Below are positions 9,546-20,105 of a stretch of DNA of 64,000 bases, piece by piece (within the stretch, counting starts at the first letter, position 1; each line of letters begins with the position of its first letter). Source of the DNA: Acetobacteroides hydrogenigenes (GTDB taxonomy: Bacteria > Bacteroidota > Bacteroidia > Bacteroidales > ZOR0009); assembly GCF_004340205.1 (NCBI RefSeq), contig NZ_SLWB01000001.1, positions 372,001 to 436,000 on the forward strand, in the 5' to 3' direction. The notes beneath the pieces were generated by a model. It was not told the DNA's origin. It saw nothing but the letters and a program-made list of their open reading frames with translations, and did not search any database. Both the position numbers and the translations under genes were made by a program.

Positions 9546-10283
9546 ATGATTGACCCAATCAGCTTCCGTAAGCTAAGCCTAGAAGAGAAGCAAAACTTTA
9601 CCGACGAGGTATATCCAATGGTAAAAACCTCCTTAGGCGAAAACCCTACTTTTAAACCTTACATAGACCCTATAGGCTCGGTATACACCCGCCTTAAGCA
9701 GGCGGCACAAGCGATAAGCCATCCGGAGCTAACCTCCGAGATTAACGAAGGCGACGACCTTCGCGATGGCGGAATCCGATCGCTAAAGAGTACCGCCGAT
9801 CATAGCGTTAACCGTACCGACCCTGCTTGGTCTACGGCAGGGCAGCGCGTTCTAAACCTCTTCCGCGACTTTGGCAACAACATGGCCGACCTTTCGCTTG
9901 CCAAGGAGACTACGGCAATTGACAACTTCCTTGGCGCCATCGACAGCAACCCCGAGCTAAAAAAGGATATAACCACCATTCAGGGCGACATCTGGCTGCA
10001 GGATGTTAGAGATGGCCAGCAGAAGGTAAAAAGCGGTATCGCCAAGCGCGACGCCAGCAAGAAGTCAGACGAAGCTGCCGCCTTCGACATCGCCAGGGAG
10101 CTGGGGGCGAATATCGATAAGCTTTTCCGCTACATCAATATGAAGATTGAATTCGAACCTACCCCTGAGCTTAAGGCGCTCTCGTTCGAGCTCAACAAGG
10201 TTATTGCCCGATACCGCAAGAACGTTAGCCTCCGAGCTACGCTACGCGAAAAAGCCAAGAAAGAGAATACTGACAAAAAATAA
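9546..10283 (+). CDS. DUF6261-like hypothetical protein
   Basis: A 245-residue soluble, helix-rich protein without signal peptide or membrane segment. The pattern DDLRDGGIRSLKS followed by DFGNNMADLSLAKETTAI resembles the Bacteroidota DUF6261 family (RDxxxxxL then a G-N/L-S-x-x-E-T block), whose function is unknown. ATG 9546 (MIDPISFRK) is chosen over an upstream TTG at 9513 because the 11 extra codons are AT-rich linker. The C-terminus is strongly basic (RATLREKAKKENTDKK). No operon partner. The family assignment rests on pattern memory, so it is tentative; the reading frame itself is convincing. Confidence 0.7.
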   Translation: MIDPISFRKLSLEEKQNFTDEVYPMVKTSLGENPTFKPYIDPIGSVYTRLKQAAQAISHPELTSEINEGDDLRDGGIRSLKSTADHSVNRTDPAWSTAGQRVLNLFRDFGNNMADLSLAKETTAIDNFLGAIDSNPELKKDITTIQGDIWLQDVRDGQQKVKSGIAKRDASKKSDEAAAFDIARELGANIDKLFRYINMKIEFEPTPELKALSFELNKVIARYRKNVSLRATLREKAKKENTDKK

Positions 10284-10342
10284 GGCATACTGCAGAGAGT
10301 GCAGATAAGATCATGTTTTAAAATTTTTATTTGTTGTACTTC

Positions 10343-10362
10343 ACAGGGGCTGTAAAGCCCCT
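10343..10362 (+). terminator. Hairpin after DUF6261-like gene
   Basis: CAGGGGCT and AGCCCCTG pair around TGTA/GTAA, followed by TTGCTTTT. A weak terminator candidate for the gene ending at 10283. Confidence 0.5.
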
Positions 10363-10441
10363 GTTGCTTTTGGCAACACCAGCAGGCCCATCTTACAACA
10401 CGTAGAAACAAAAAAAACAGCCGGCAGCATCTTCTTTGAAA

Positions 10442-10473
10442 GGACCTGACAGGTTTCAAAAACCTGTCAGGTC
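10442..10473. repeat. Palindrome of the CCTGACAGG family
   Basis: GACCTGACAGGTTT pairs with AAACCTGTCAGGTC almost perfectly around a 4-nt loop. The same arms, slightly diverged, occur at 5517-5553. It lies in the gap between the convergent DUF6261-like and uvrD genes. Confidence 0.85.
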
Positions 10474-10497
10474 TTCTCGTTGAGAGTTTAAATGATA

Positions 10498-10530
10498 AAG
10501 CCCCGAAGAATGTCAAATTCTCGGGGCTTT
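10498..10530 (-). terminator. Terminator after uvrD (likely bidirectional)
   Basis: AAAGCCCCGAAGAAT pairs with ATTCTCGGGGCTTT around GTCAA, one mismatch. It lies 21 nt beyond the uvrD stop on the minus strand. Confidence 0.8.
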
Positions 10531-10551
10531 ACTATTGATGCGCTATTCTAT

Positions 10552-12849
10552 CTATCGTTTTACAATTCTCAGCTTGGCAAACTTCAGCAGCAGCGTTTTG
10601 GTGCCTGCCACGGTGAAGGCAACGGTAGCCTTGATCTCGGGGGCCGAGCCTTCCAGCGCCTCTATCTTTCCGAAGCCGAAGCGCTCGTGCTCCACCTCCA
10701 TGCCAACCTCCAGCTCGCTCATGTCGGCGGGCTCGGTGATGGCGCTTACCGGGTGGTGTTGAGGTGTTGGTGCAACGGTACGCTGCGCCGATATGGTGTT
10801 GGCCTTAGGCTTAAAGTGCTGCGTGCTGTAGCTGTTGCCTCCGCTCGATGCCGATGACGACGAACCGCCAAACATGCTATCCTCGTTCCAATCGATGTAG
10901 CTGCTATCAATCTCCTTGATGAAGCGGCTGGGAACGCAGCTGGTAATGTTCCCCCACTTGTATCGCGATTGGGCGTACGATATGGTGGCAGTAATCTCTG
11001 CACGGGTAACGGCTACGTAGAATAGGCGACGTTCTTCTTCCAAGTCGTCCTGCGATTGGCTCGACATCTGTCCAGGGAAGAGGTTCTCCTCCAAGCCCAC
11101 CAAAAAGATATGCTTAAACTCCAGCCCCTTTGCCGAGTGTACGGTCATCAGCGAAACCTTGTTCTTATCCTCAGGCTTCTCGCTATCGGCATCAGTAAGC
11201 AGGGCTACGTTCTCTAGGAATCGGTCGATGGTGATGGGCAGCGGCTCACCGCTCTCCTTGGCGTTCTCCTCAAACTCCTTGATACCGTTGAACAGCTGCT
11301 CAAGGTTCTCAAATCGCGAAACGCCCTCGTTGGTCTTATCCTCCTTCAGGTCCTTAATGATGCCCGCCTGAGTGGCCACCATCAGCGCAAAGTCGTAGGC
11401 ACTCTCGGTGTAGATGGCCGATTGGAAGCTTTGTATAAGTTGGGCAAACTCGCCCATCTTTTTTATGGCTCCACCTTTGAGTCCAACCTTGTCGAGTGGA
11501 GCCTGTGTTGTAATGGTCCAAAGGTTGGTGGCGTTGGCGACAGCAGCCTGCTCCAAGTGGGTGAGGGTGGTATCGCCAATACCACGTGCAGGGTAGTTAA
11601 CGATGCGCTTAAACGCCTCGTCGTCGTTATGGTTGATGATAAGGCGGAGGTAGGCTACCATATCCTTAATCTCCTTACGCTGGTAGAACGATAGTCCCCC
11701 GTAGATCTTGTAGGGAATGTTCTTCTTGCGGAGCGCATCCTCGAAGATACGCGACTGCGCGTTGGTTCTATAGAGGATGGCGAAATCCAGATACTCGCGG
11801 TGCTCCCTGTATATAATGTCGGATATCGATCCGGCCACCAAAAAACCTTCTTCCTGATCGGTGTAAGCCTTTAGCACCTTAATTCTTTCGCCTGGATCCT
11901 TCGCCGAGAACGACTTCTTCTTAATCTGCTTGCTGTTCTTGGCGATGATGCTGTTGGCCGCATTCACGATGGTTTGCGTCGAGCGGTAGTTCTGCTCCAG
12001 CTTAAAGAGCTGGTAGTTGGGGTAGTCGTTTCGGAAGTTGAGGATGTTTTCAATCTTCGCACCACGGAACGAGTAGATACTCTGCGCATCGTCTCCCACC
12101 ACGCACAGGTTGCCGTGCTGCTCCGAGAGCTTCTTCACGATCAGGTACTGCGCCATGTTGGTATCCTGATACTCGTCCACTAGGATATACTTAAAGATAT
12201 TCTGGTACTTGTTCAGCACGTCGGGATGGTCGCGGAAGAGCACGTTGGTATTCAGCAGCAGGTCGTCGAAGTCCATGGCCCCCGACAGGTAGCACTTCTG
12301 CATGTACTTCTTGTAGATGTCGGCAATGCGCGGACGGCGGTTGGCCGCATCTATCGTAACCAGGCTCGATGTGTTGGCGTAAACGGCAGGCGTTACCAGG
12401 TTGTTTTTTGCAAGCGATATGCGGCTGTGCACCTCGTTCACCTTGTACACCTGCTCGTCGAGGTTCATCTCCTTGATGATGGACTTGAGCACGCTGCGCG
12501 AGTCGGCCGTGTCGTAGATGGTAAAGGTCGATGGGTAGCCCAGCTTATCGGCCTCGGCCCTTAGGATGCGCGCAAAGATGGAGTGAAAGGTTCCCATCCA
12601 AAGGTACTTGGCCTTTTCGCCAACTACCGTTTTGATACGCTCCTTCATTTCGGCAGCCGCCTTGTTGGTAAAGGTGAGCGATAGTACGCTGTGCGGATTC
12701 ACCCCATCGGCCAACATGTTGGCAATACGGTAGGTGAGCACCCTTGTTTTCCCCGAGCCAGCCCCCGCAATTACCAGCGTTGGACCGTTATAGTTTACGA
12801 CAGCCTGAAGCTGTACCTCGCTTAATCCTTCTAAAAATTCCTTCGACAC
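10552..12849 (-). CDS. uvrD: UvrD/PcrA-type ATP-dependent DNA helicase
   Basis: A 3'-5' SF1A helicase that unwinds DNA during nucleotide excision and replication-conflict repair and strips proteins from DNA. Motifs are intact: IAGAGSGKT (Walker A), LVDEYQDTN (Walker B), VVGDDAQSIYSFRGA, LEQNYRST, LMTVHSAKGLEF and FYVAVTRAE. A C-terminal Tudor-like segment with VEHERFGFGKI is typical of PcrA. The frame opens at ATG 12909, but a -7 promoter element lies inside those first 20 codons (12874-12881), so translation probably starts at GTG 12849 (VSKEFLEGL), giving 765 residues, which also fits the family's short N-terminus. It is divergent from the HAD-Nudix gene. Confidence 0.95.
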   Translation of the reverse strand: MSKEFLEGLSEVQLQAVVNYNGPTLVIAGAGSGKTRVLTYRIANMLADGVNPHSVLSLTFTNKAAAEMKERIKTVVGEKAKYLWMGTFHSIFARILRAEADKLGYPSTFTIYDTADSRSVLKSIIKEMNLDEQVYKVNEVHSRISLAKNNLVTPAVYANTSSLVTIDAANRRPRIADIYKKYMQKCYLSGAMDFDDLLLNTNVLFRDHPDVLNKYQNIFKYILVDEYQDTNMAQYLIVKKLSEQHGNLCVVGDDAQSIYSFRGAKIENILNFRNDYPNYQLFKLEQNYRSTQTIVNAANSIIAKNSKQIKKKSFSAKDPGERIKVLKAYTDQEEGFLVAGSISDIIYREHREYLDFAILYRTNAQSRIFEDALRKKNIPYKIYGGLSFYQRKEIKDMVAYLRLIINHNDDEAFKRIVNYPARGIGDTTLTHLEQAAVANATNLWTITTQAPLDKVGLKGGAIKKMGEFAQLIQSFQSAIYTESAYDFALMVATQAGIIKDLKEDKTNEGVSRFENLEQLFNGIKEFEENAKESGEPLPITIDRFLENVALLTDADSEKPEDKNKVSLMTVHSAKGLEFKHIFLVGLEENLFPGQMSSQSQDDLEEERRLFYVAVTRAEITATISYAQSRYKWGNITSCVPSRFIKEIDSSYIDWNEDSMFGGSSSSASSGGNSYSTQHFKPKANTISAQRTVAPTPQHHPVSAITEPADMSELEVGMEVEHERFGFGKIEALEGSAPEIKATVAFTVAGTKTLLLKFAKLRIVKR

Positions 12850-12873
12850 GTTACGTTCGTTTACATTAGTCCA

Positions 12874-12881
12874 CAAAGGTA
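12874..12881 (-). promoter_or_regulatory. Bacteroidota -7 element (TACCTTTG) for uvrD
   Basis: The minus strand reads TACCTTTG, an exact TAnnTTTG match. Transcription would start near 12867, about 18 nt before GTG 12849, and the element falls inside the longest open frame, so it decides the start codon. Confidence 0.55.
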
Positions 12882-13025
12882 TCCACCCCATAAGGTTATA
12901 CCAAATCATTTAGTAAAATTATCCTTGTTGCATCTTACTGGTCGAAAAAATCTTCTCATTTCACAATCAAAGCAGGTGAATTGAGTAATTTGCGAACTTA
13001 AGTTTAAGTACAAATCAAATCTAGA

Positions 13026-14282
13026 ATGAAGTACACCCATATCATATTCGATATTGACGGAACGCTAATTGATACCGAAACCGCAGCCTTGACCTCTCTT
13101 CAGGATACTATTTTTGAATTGCAGCATCGAAAGATAGAAATCGAAGATCTGAGATATACCTTCGGAATTCCAAGCGAGGTTACCTTGCGTGAGCTAGGTG
13201 TCGGGGATATACAGGCTGGCTGTAGGACATGGAATGATAATATGAAGAAGTACTTTCGTACCATCAGCGTATTCGATGGTATTGAAACTCTCGTTAAGGA
13301 GCTAAAGTCGCAGCACTACCGTTTGGGCATTATCACCTCAAAAACTAGAACGGAGTATGAGAACGACTTTCTTCCTTTTGCCTTAGGCGACTACTTCGAT
13401 ACGGTAATCACGGTAGAAGATACCCCACGCCCTAAGCCATCTCCCGATCCTATCCTTAAGTACTTAGAGTTAACAGGTGCAAAAAAGGAGGAGGTTCTTT
13501 ACATTGGCGATAGCACCTACGATATGCAGTGCGCCCTCGATGCTGATGTCGACTTTGGTCTAGCTCGGTGGGGATGCCATTCTGTAAGGCACATCTATGC
13601 CACTCACTACTTTAGCACGCCCAAAGATGTCTCCTACCTTTTAAGCAAGAATACCGATGCCTATTCCGAGATGCCTTGGTTGAGTTGGGCTATGGAGCTA
13701 CAGTTTATTGCGCAAGCAGGGCTAACCTACTCAAAAGACAGCTTTGATATCGAACGCTTCGAACGGATGCGTGAGATTGCGGCCGAGATCATGAGCCACA
13801 AATCGGGCATAACGATGGAGCATGTAAAGAGCATCTTTTGCAACGAGGAAGGTTTTCAAACTCCTAAGCTCGATACCCGTGCCGCCATCTTTCAGAATAG
13901 CAAGATTCTGCTTGTGCGCGAAACCAACGGCACCTGGTCGCTCCCTGGCGGCTGGGTCGATGTCAACCAAACCATAAAGACGAACACGGTTAAGGAGGTA
14001 AAGGAAGAGGCTGGTCTCGATGTTGTTCCCGTTAGGTTGATTGCCGTTCAGGACCGCAATATGCATAACGTACCGCTGTACGCCTATGGGATATGCAAGG
14101 CCTTTGTCCTCTGCGAGGTGGTAGGCGGTACCTTCACCACCAACTGTGAAACCACCCATAGCGGCTACTTTGCCTTAGACGAACTACCTCCCCTTGCGCT
14201 GGAAAAGAACAACGAGGAGCAAATTAAGCTCTGCTTCGAAGCCTACCACTCCGGCTCCAGCTGGCAGGTTGTTTTCGACTGA
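13026..14282 (+). CDS. HAD-family phosphatase fused to a Nudix hydrolase
   Basis: Residues 1-210 are a HAD phosphatase: FDIDGT (Asp9, Asp11), a helical cap, a Lys region at RPKPSPDP and IGDSTYDMQCA. Residues 215-265 (ELQFIAQAGLTYSKD, FERMREIAAEIM) match the N-terminal domain found on ADP-ribose-type Nudix enzymes. Residues 275-405 are a Nudix fold. The Nudix box is slightly degenerate: the motif GX5EX7REUXEEXGU reads GWVDVNQ..., KEVKEEAGL, with Gln for the first Glu and Lys for Arg; the metal-binding EE pair is kept. A two-step role, cleaving a nucleoside diphosphate and then dephosphorylating the product, is inferred from the fusion. Confidence 0.85.
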   Translation: MKYTHIIFDIDGTLIDTETAALTSLQDTIFELQHRKIEIEDLRYTFGIPSEVTLRELGVGDIQAGCRTWNDNMKKYFRTISVFDGIETLVKELKSQHYRLGIITSKTRTEYENDFLPFALGDYFDTVITVEDTPRPKPSPDPILKYLELTGAKKEEVLYIGDSTYDMQCALDADVDFGLARWGCHSVRHIYATHYFSTPKDVSYLLSKNTDAYSEMPWLSWAMELQFIAQAGLTYSKDSFDIERFERMREIAAEIMSHKSGITMEHVKSIFCNEEGFQTPKLDTRAAIFQNSKILLVRETNGTWSLPGGWVDVNQTIKTNTVKEVKEEAGLDVVPVRLIAVQDRNMHNVPLYAYGICKAFVLCEVVGGTFTTNCETTHSGYFALDELPPLALEKNNEEQIKLCFEAYHSGSSWQVVFD

Positions 14283-14496
14283 TACCCACAACACGGATGA
14301 CATAATAATATATTATTATTTATTAACTTTTATTATCGTTACATACGTCTAGTTTATACGTCTTATGAGCATAAGTGATGAGAATATTGGTTATACACAC
14401 TATTATGATTAAATCAACGATTTTAATTATATAACATCACTTTTGCCGACCTTTGCTGTGAAGTGCAGGTCGGTTTCTTTTTACAACAACGCACAA

Positions 14497-14527
14497 AAAA
14501 GGCCAGAGCATCATGCTCCAGCCTTTT
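14497..14527 (-). terminator. Terminator after eno
   Basis: On the minus strand AAAAGGCTGGAGCA pairs with TGCTCTGGCCTTTT and is followed by a T run. It ends the enolase transcript 20 nt after its stop. The preceding 14283-14496 stretch is AT-rich and holds no gene I can support. Confidence 0.85.
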
Positions 14528-14546
14528 AATATTATCTGAAAAGAAA

Positions 14547-15878
<1,332 letters not shown>

Positions 15879-15915
15879 TTATAAAAAAGAGGGAAAAAGG
15901 TTTCCCCTTTCCCCT

Positions 15916-15923
15916 CAAAGATA
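15916..15923 (-). promoter_or_regulatory. Bacteroidota -7 element (TATCTTTG) for eno
   Basis: An exact TAnnTTTG match on the minus strand, 65 nt upstream of the eno ATG. No clear -33 TTTG was seen. Confidence 0.5.
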
Positions 15924-15954
15924 CTCAAAAAATATCGTACTAGCCTTACAGCTA

Positions 15955-16449
15955 CTACTCTTCACCTTCGGTTTTTACTTCCTTAACAGTGTCGGCAGCA
16001 GCAGGAGCTGTTTCTGATTTCTTGGTACGGCCACGACGAGTAGTCTTAGCAGCAGCCTTCTTATCTTGAGATGGAGCCTTGGTGTAGGTTTCGTTGTAGT
16101 CAACTAGCTCAATGATGCACATTTCTGCAGCATCACCAGGACGGAATCCAACCTTCAAGATACGGGTATAACCACCAGGACGGTTTGCAACCTTCTGAGA
16201 TACTTCACGGAAAAGTTCAGAAACTGCATACTTATTCTTTAGGTAGCTGAATACCACACGGCGATTGTGAGTTGAATCTTCTTTCGATTTGGTCATAAGA
16301 GGTTCAACGTACATCTTCAAAGCCTTCGCCTTAGCCACGGTAGTCGTAATTCTCTTATGAAGAATTAGCGAGCACGCCAAGTTAGATAGAAGCGCCTTGC
16401 GGTGTCCGCTCTTTCTACCTAAATGGTTGATTTTTTTGTTATGTCTCAT
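15955..16449 (-). CDS. rplQ: Ribosomal protein L17
   Basis: Large-subunit protein near the exit tunnel. The core begins [20 protein letters not shown] and spans about 120 residues; a further 45-residue tail rich in Lys, Ala, Thr and Glu ([14 protein letters not shown]...) extends it to 164, as in many Bacteroidota. It is the last gene of the ribosomal block and starts 7 nt after rpoA. Confidence 0.97.
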   Translation of the reverse strand: MRHNKKINHLGRKSGHRKALLSNLACSLILHKRITTTVAKAKALKMYVEPLMTKSKEDSTHNRRVVFSYLKNKYAVSELFREVSQKVANRPGGYTRILKVGFRPGDAAEMCIIELVDYNETYTKAPSQDKKAAAKTTRRGRTKKSETAPAAADTVKEVKTEGEE

Positions 16450-16456
16450 TGTTTAG

Positions 16457-17449
16457 CTATTCCTTGTCAAGTTTGTACTTAGAAACGTCCATTCCGAATG
16501 ATATATTCATGGAATCAAGTAGTTCGTCAAGCTCGGTGAGCGACTTCTTGCCGAAGTTACGGAACTTCAGTAGGTCGTTGCGGTGGAATTTAACCAGATC
16601 ACCTAGTGTCTCAACCTCTGCTGCCTTTAAGCAGTTAAGGGCACGAACAGACAGATCCATGTCAACCAATTTAGTCTTAAGCATTTGGCGCATATGAAGA
16701 ACCTCTTCATCAAACTCCTCGTTAGTGAATTTTTCATCAGAATCGAGGGTAATCTTCTCATCAGAGAATAGCATAAAGTGGTAAATCAATATTTTAGCCG
16801 CTTCCTTAAGAGCCTCCTTTGGTTGGATTGAACCATCGGTGGTTATCTCTAATAATAGTTTCTCGTAGTCAGTCTTCTGCTCTACACGGTAGTTTTCAAC
16901 TGCAAACTTTACGTTCTTGATTGGAGTATGGATGGAGTCAATAGGTATCAGCCCAAACTCCGCATCAACAGGTTTGTTTTCTTCAGAAGGTACATAACCT
17001 CTACCCTTATTAATGGTTAGCTCAATTTGAAGCTTCACATCTGGTTCCATACGGCAGATGAGAAGATCTGGATTAAGCACCTTAAACGAGGTGAGGAAGT
17101 TTGAAAGGAAACCAGCCCTGAACTCATTTTGTCCAGAGATGGTAACCGTAACCTTTTCTGAGTCTACACCCTCAGCAATCTTCTTAAAACGAAGCTGCTT
17201 TAGGTTAAGGATGATTTTTACAACATCCTCAATAACCCCAGGGATTGCAGAGAATTCATGATCCACACCGGCAATCTTAACAGTAGTAATCGCATAGCCC
17301 TCTAGAGACGAAAGTAAAATGCGGCGAAGGGCGTTACCTACGGTAATCCCGTAGCCTGGTTCGAGTGGACGAAATTCAAAGCGTCCGAACGTGTCGGTTG
17401 CCTCGAGCATTATTACCTTGTCGGGCTTTTGGAATGCTAGTATTGCCAT
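16457..17449 (-). CDS. rpoA: RNA polymerase alpha subunit
   Basis: 330 residues. The N-terminal assembly domain (about 1-230; [23 protein letters not shown]) dimerises and nucleates polymerase assembly. The C-terminal domain (about 255-320; [38 protein letters not shown]) contacts activators and upstream DNA. Both are complete. It sits between rpsD and rplQ as in the classical alpha operon. Confidence 0.98.
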   Translation of the reverse strand: MAILAFQKPDKVIMLEATDTFGRFEFRPLEPGYGITVGNALRRILLSSLEGYAITTVKIAGVDHEFSAIPGVIEDVVKIILNLKQLRFKKIAEGVDSEKVTVTISGQNEFRAGFLSNFLTSFKVLNPDLLICRMEPDVKLQIELTINKGRGYVPSEENKPVDAEFGLIPIDSIHTPIKNVKFAVENYRVEQKTDYEKLLLEITTDGSIQPKEALKEAAKILIYHFMLFSDEKITLDSDEKFTNEEFDEEVLHMRQMLKTKLVDMDLSVRALNCLKAAEVETLGDLVKFHRNDLLKFRNFGKKSLTELDELLDSMNISFGMDVSKYKLDKE

Positions 17450-17466
17450 AGTCGTTGCGTTAGTTA

Positions 17467-18072
17467 CTACTTAGAGTAAAGTTCAACAATGAATTGTTCC
17501 TTGATGTTTTCAGGAATTTCACTTCTTTCTGGACGGTTCATAAACTTACCAGTCATCGAAGTTGCATCCCACTCTAACCAAGAATACTTGTTTCTACGTG
17601 ATTCTACTGAGTTGACAATAACCTCCAGAGACTTTGACTTCTCACGAACACCAACAACGTCCCCAGGACGAAGGATGTACGAAGGAATATTTACCACGTT
17701 ACCGTTAACGGTAATATGACGGTGGCCAACAAGCTGACGTGCAGCAGCGCGAGTAGGCGCAACACCCATGCGGTAAACCACGTTGTCCAAACGGCTTTCA
17801 AGAAGTTGTAGAAGGTTTTCACCCTTTACACCCTTCATGCGAGCAGCTCTTTCGAACAGGTTACGGAATTGCTTTTCCAACAATCCGTAGGTGTATTTTA
17901 CCTTTTGCTTCTCACGAAGCTGAGCACCATACTCTGATAATTTTTTTCTCTTACGTGCTAAGCCATGTTGTCCAGGAGGGTAGTTTTTCTTTTCGAATGC
18001 CCTATCTGGCCCAAAAATAGGCTCTCCAAACTTACGAGCAATTTTTGCGCGTGGTCCAGTATATCTTGCCAT
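17467..18072 (-). CDS. rpsD: Ribosomal protein S4
   Basis: Primary 16S rRNA binder of the small subunit. 201 residues; starts [19 protein letters not shown], has the S4 RNA-binding domain ([31 protein letters not shown]) and no N-terminal zinc knuckle. The 52-nt gap to rpsK upstream is among the longer gaps of the block. Confidence 0.98.
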   Translation of the reverse strand: MARYTGPRAKIARKFGEPIFGPDRAFEKKNYPPGQHGLARKRKKLSEYGAQLREKQKVKYTYGLLEKQFRNLFERAARMKGVKGENLLQLLESRLDNVVYRMGVAPTRAAARQLVGHRHITVNGNVVNIPSYILRPGDVVGVREKSKSLEVIVNSVESRRNKYSWLEWDATSMTGKFMNRPERSEIPENIKEQFIVELYSK

Positions 18073-18124
18073 TTCTGTACGAATTTTAAAGTTAAGTTAA
18101 AATTTTTATCTACGCAATAGGAAA

Positions 18125-18517
18125 TTACACCCTTCTTCTTTTAGGAGGACGACATCCGTTGTGTGGAAGTGGAGTAACGTCAACAATCTCGGTTACTTCA
18201 ATACCAGCTGCGTGGATAGTACGAATAGCAGATTCACGTCCTGAACCTGGTCCCTTTACGTATGCTTTAACCTTGCGAAGGCCAAGATCGAAAGCAACCT
18301 TTGCACAATCAGCAGCAGCAGTTTGAGCTGCATATGGAGTGTTCTTCTTTGACCCTCTGAAACCCATCTTACCTGCAGACGACCAGCTGATCACTTGTCC
18401 GTTGTTGTTGGTCAACGATACAATAATGTTGTTGAAGGAAGAGTGAACGTGAAGTTGCCCAAGAGCTTCAACCTTAACAACTCTTTTCTTAACCGAAGCA
18501 GTATTTTTCTTTGCCAT
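18125..18517 (-). CDS. rpsK: Ribosomal protein S11
   Basis: Platform protein of the 30S subunit. 130 residues with [26 protein letters not shown] and the C-terminal signature [18 protein letters not shown]. Lies 12 nt after rpsM. Confidence 0.98.
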   Translation of the reverse strand: MAKKNTASVKKRVVKVEALGQLHVHSSFNNIIVSLTNNNGQVISWSSAGKMGFRGSKKNTPYAAQTAAADCAKVAFDLGLRKVKAYVKGPGSGRESAIRTIHAAGIEVTEIVDVTPLPHNGCRPPKRRRV

Positions 18518-18529
18518 TGTTTGCTAAGA

Positions 18530-18910
18530 TTATTTAGTTGCTTTTTTCTTGTTTGCCACAGTTTTACGCTTACCCTTACGAGTACGTGCGTTATTCTTGG
18601 TGCTTTGTCCACGTAGTGGAAGGCCAAGACGGTGTCTGATACCTCTGTAGCATCCAATATCCATCAATCGCTTGATGTTAAGTTGAACTATTGAGCGAAG
18701 TTCTCCTTCAACCTTGATATCTTCTTCGCTGATAATAGAACGGATTGCCCCAACTTGCTCATCGGTCCAAGCATTGACCTTTGTATCGTGGCTGATTCCG
18801 GCTTTATCAAGAATTTTTTCGGCGGTGCTTCTTCCAATACCGTAGATGTATGTAAGACCGATAACGCCTCTTTTGTTTTTGGGTAAGTCTACCCCAACAA
18901 TACGTGCCAT
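18530..18910 (-). CDS. rpsM: Ribosomal protein S13
   Basis: Head protein of the 30S subunit contacting the P-site tRNA and 50S bridges. 126 residues: [15 protein letters not shown], a helix-hairpin-helix ([14 protein letters not shown]), and the basic tail with [18 protein letters not shown]. Confidence 0.98.
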   Translation of the reverse strand: MARIVGVDLPKNKRGVIGLTYIYGIGRSTAEKILDKAGISHDTKVNAWTDEQVGAIRSIISEEDIKVEGELRSIVQLNIKRLMDIGCYRGIRHRLGLPLRGQSTKNNARTRKGKRKTVANKKKATK

Positions 18911-18936
18911 AAACGTCTGTTAATTAATTTTAATAA

Positions 18937-19053
18937 TTATCCTTGGCGCATTTTGAACTTAGGGTTCTTTTTGCAGATCACGTATACGCGACCTTTTCTT
19001 TTAACGATAACGCAATCCTCACTGCGTTTTTTGACCGAAGCTCTAACTTTCAT
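18937..19053 (-). CDS. rpmJ: Ribosomal protein L36
   Basis: A 38-codon gene between infA and rpsM. It starts [14 protein letters not shown] and ends NPKFKMRQG. Of the four zinc ligands of the zinc-binding form, Cys14 and Cys27 remain but Cys11 is Ser and His33 is Phe, so zinc binding is probably lost. Position 12 nt after infA matches the usual infA-rpmJ-rpsM order. Confidence 0.95.
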   Translation of the reverse strand: MKVRASVKKRSEDCVIVKRKGRVYVICKKNPKFKMRQG

Positions 19054-19065
19054 CGTCTGTCTTTT

Positions 19066-19284
19066 TTATTTGTACCTAAAAGATATTCTCCCCTTACTCA
19101 GGTCGTAGGGAGACATTTCAACACGCACTTTATCTCCAGGGAGGATGCGAATGTAGTGCATTCTCATCTTTCCGGAAATGTGAGCAGTAATAACGTGTCC
19201 GTTATCCAACTCGACACGAAACATTGCATTAGACAATGCTTCAATGATTACGCCATCTTTTTCGATTGCAGCTTGCTTTGCCAT
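19066..19284 (-). CDS. infA: Translation initiation factor IF-1
   Basis: 72-residue OB-fold factor that binds the 30S A site with IF-2 and IF-3. Starts [17 protein letters not shown]; has [33 protein letters not shown] and ends [10 protein letters not shown]. Directly follows map (7-nt gap). Confidence 0.98.
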   Translation of the reverse strand: MAKQAAIEKDGVIIEALSNAMFRVELDNGHVITAHISGKMRMHYIRILPGDKVRVEMSPYDLSKGRISFRYK

Positions 19285-19291
19285 ACTGGTC

Positions 19292-20092
19292 TTACCTTCT
19301 TTTTTCTTCTAAAACTTCTTCGATAAACTTAAAGGTCGAAAGAATATCAGCCTCCCCTTTTCTAATTGCCACTGCTAACTCAAAGTGCGCAGAAGGCTTT
19401 CTGTCCGAAGTGCGAATAGTCCAACCATCGCGCTCCATGTAGATTTGCTTTTTGCCTAGATTGATCATTGGCTCAATACATAAAACCATCCCGGTTTGAA
19501 GCTTAGGCCCTCTACCACGTGAACCATAGTTCGGTACTTCAGGTTCCTCGTGCATCGATTTGCCCAGCCCATGTCCAACCATCTCTCTCACTACTGAGAA
19601 CCCATTAGCTTCAGCATGATGTTGTACTGCTGCCGATATGTCACCTACTCTATTACCCTCTATAGCATAGGCAATCCCCTTTAATAAGGATTCCTTGGTA
19701 ACTTCGAGAAGTTTTTTCACTTCAGGATTTACCTCGCCAACCTCAAAGGTGTATGCGCTATCGCCATAAAATCCTTTATAGTAGGTTCCACAATCAATAG
19801 ACACGATATCACCTTCCCGTAGTTCATACTTCGAAGGAATACCGTGTACTACAGTATCGTTAACCGATACGCAGAGCGAATTTGGGTAACCTTGGTAACC
19901 AAGAAATCCGGGAACAGCACCGTTATCTCGAATATACTGCTCTGCAATCGCATCAAGGGCCAGGGTAGTTACCCCTGGCCTTATATGCTTTGCAACTTCA
20001 GCAAGAGTTTTCGACACAAGCAGGTTATTTTCCCTGATGATCTCGATTTCTTCTTCTGTTTTTAAGTTGATCATTTGTTTTAAAGAAACCAT
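19292..20092 (-). CDS. map: Methionine aminopeptidase, type I
   Basis: Removes the N-terminal Met from nascent proteins. The metal ligands are visible: Asp residues in [20 protein letters not shown], the His in [20 protein letters not shown], and the Glu in GMVLCIEPM. 266 residues from ATG 20092, or 260 from the in-frame ATG at 20074 ([13 protein letters not shown]), which better matches the family N-terminus. It lies 13 nt after secY and 7 nt before infA. Confidence 0.97.
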   Translation of the reverse strand: MVSLKQMINLKTEEEIEIIRENNLLVSKTLAEVAKHIRPGVTTLALDAIAEQYIRDNGAVPGFLGYQGYPNSLCVSVNDTVVHGIPSKYELREGDIVSIDCGTYYKGFYGDSAYTFEVGEVNPEVKKLLEVTKESLLKGIAYAIEGNRVGDISAAVQHHAEANGFSVVREMVGHGLGKSMHEEPEVPNYGSRGRGPKLQTGMVLCIEPMINLGKKQIYMERDGWTIRTSDRKPSAHFELAVAIRKGEADILSTFKFIEEVLEEKRR

Positions 20093-20105
20093 TATGCTTT
20101 CGCTA

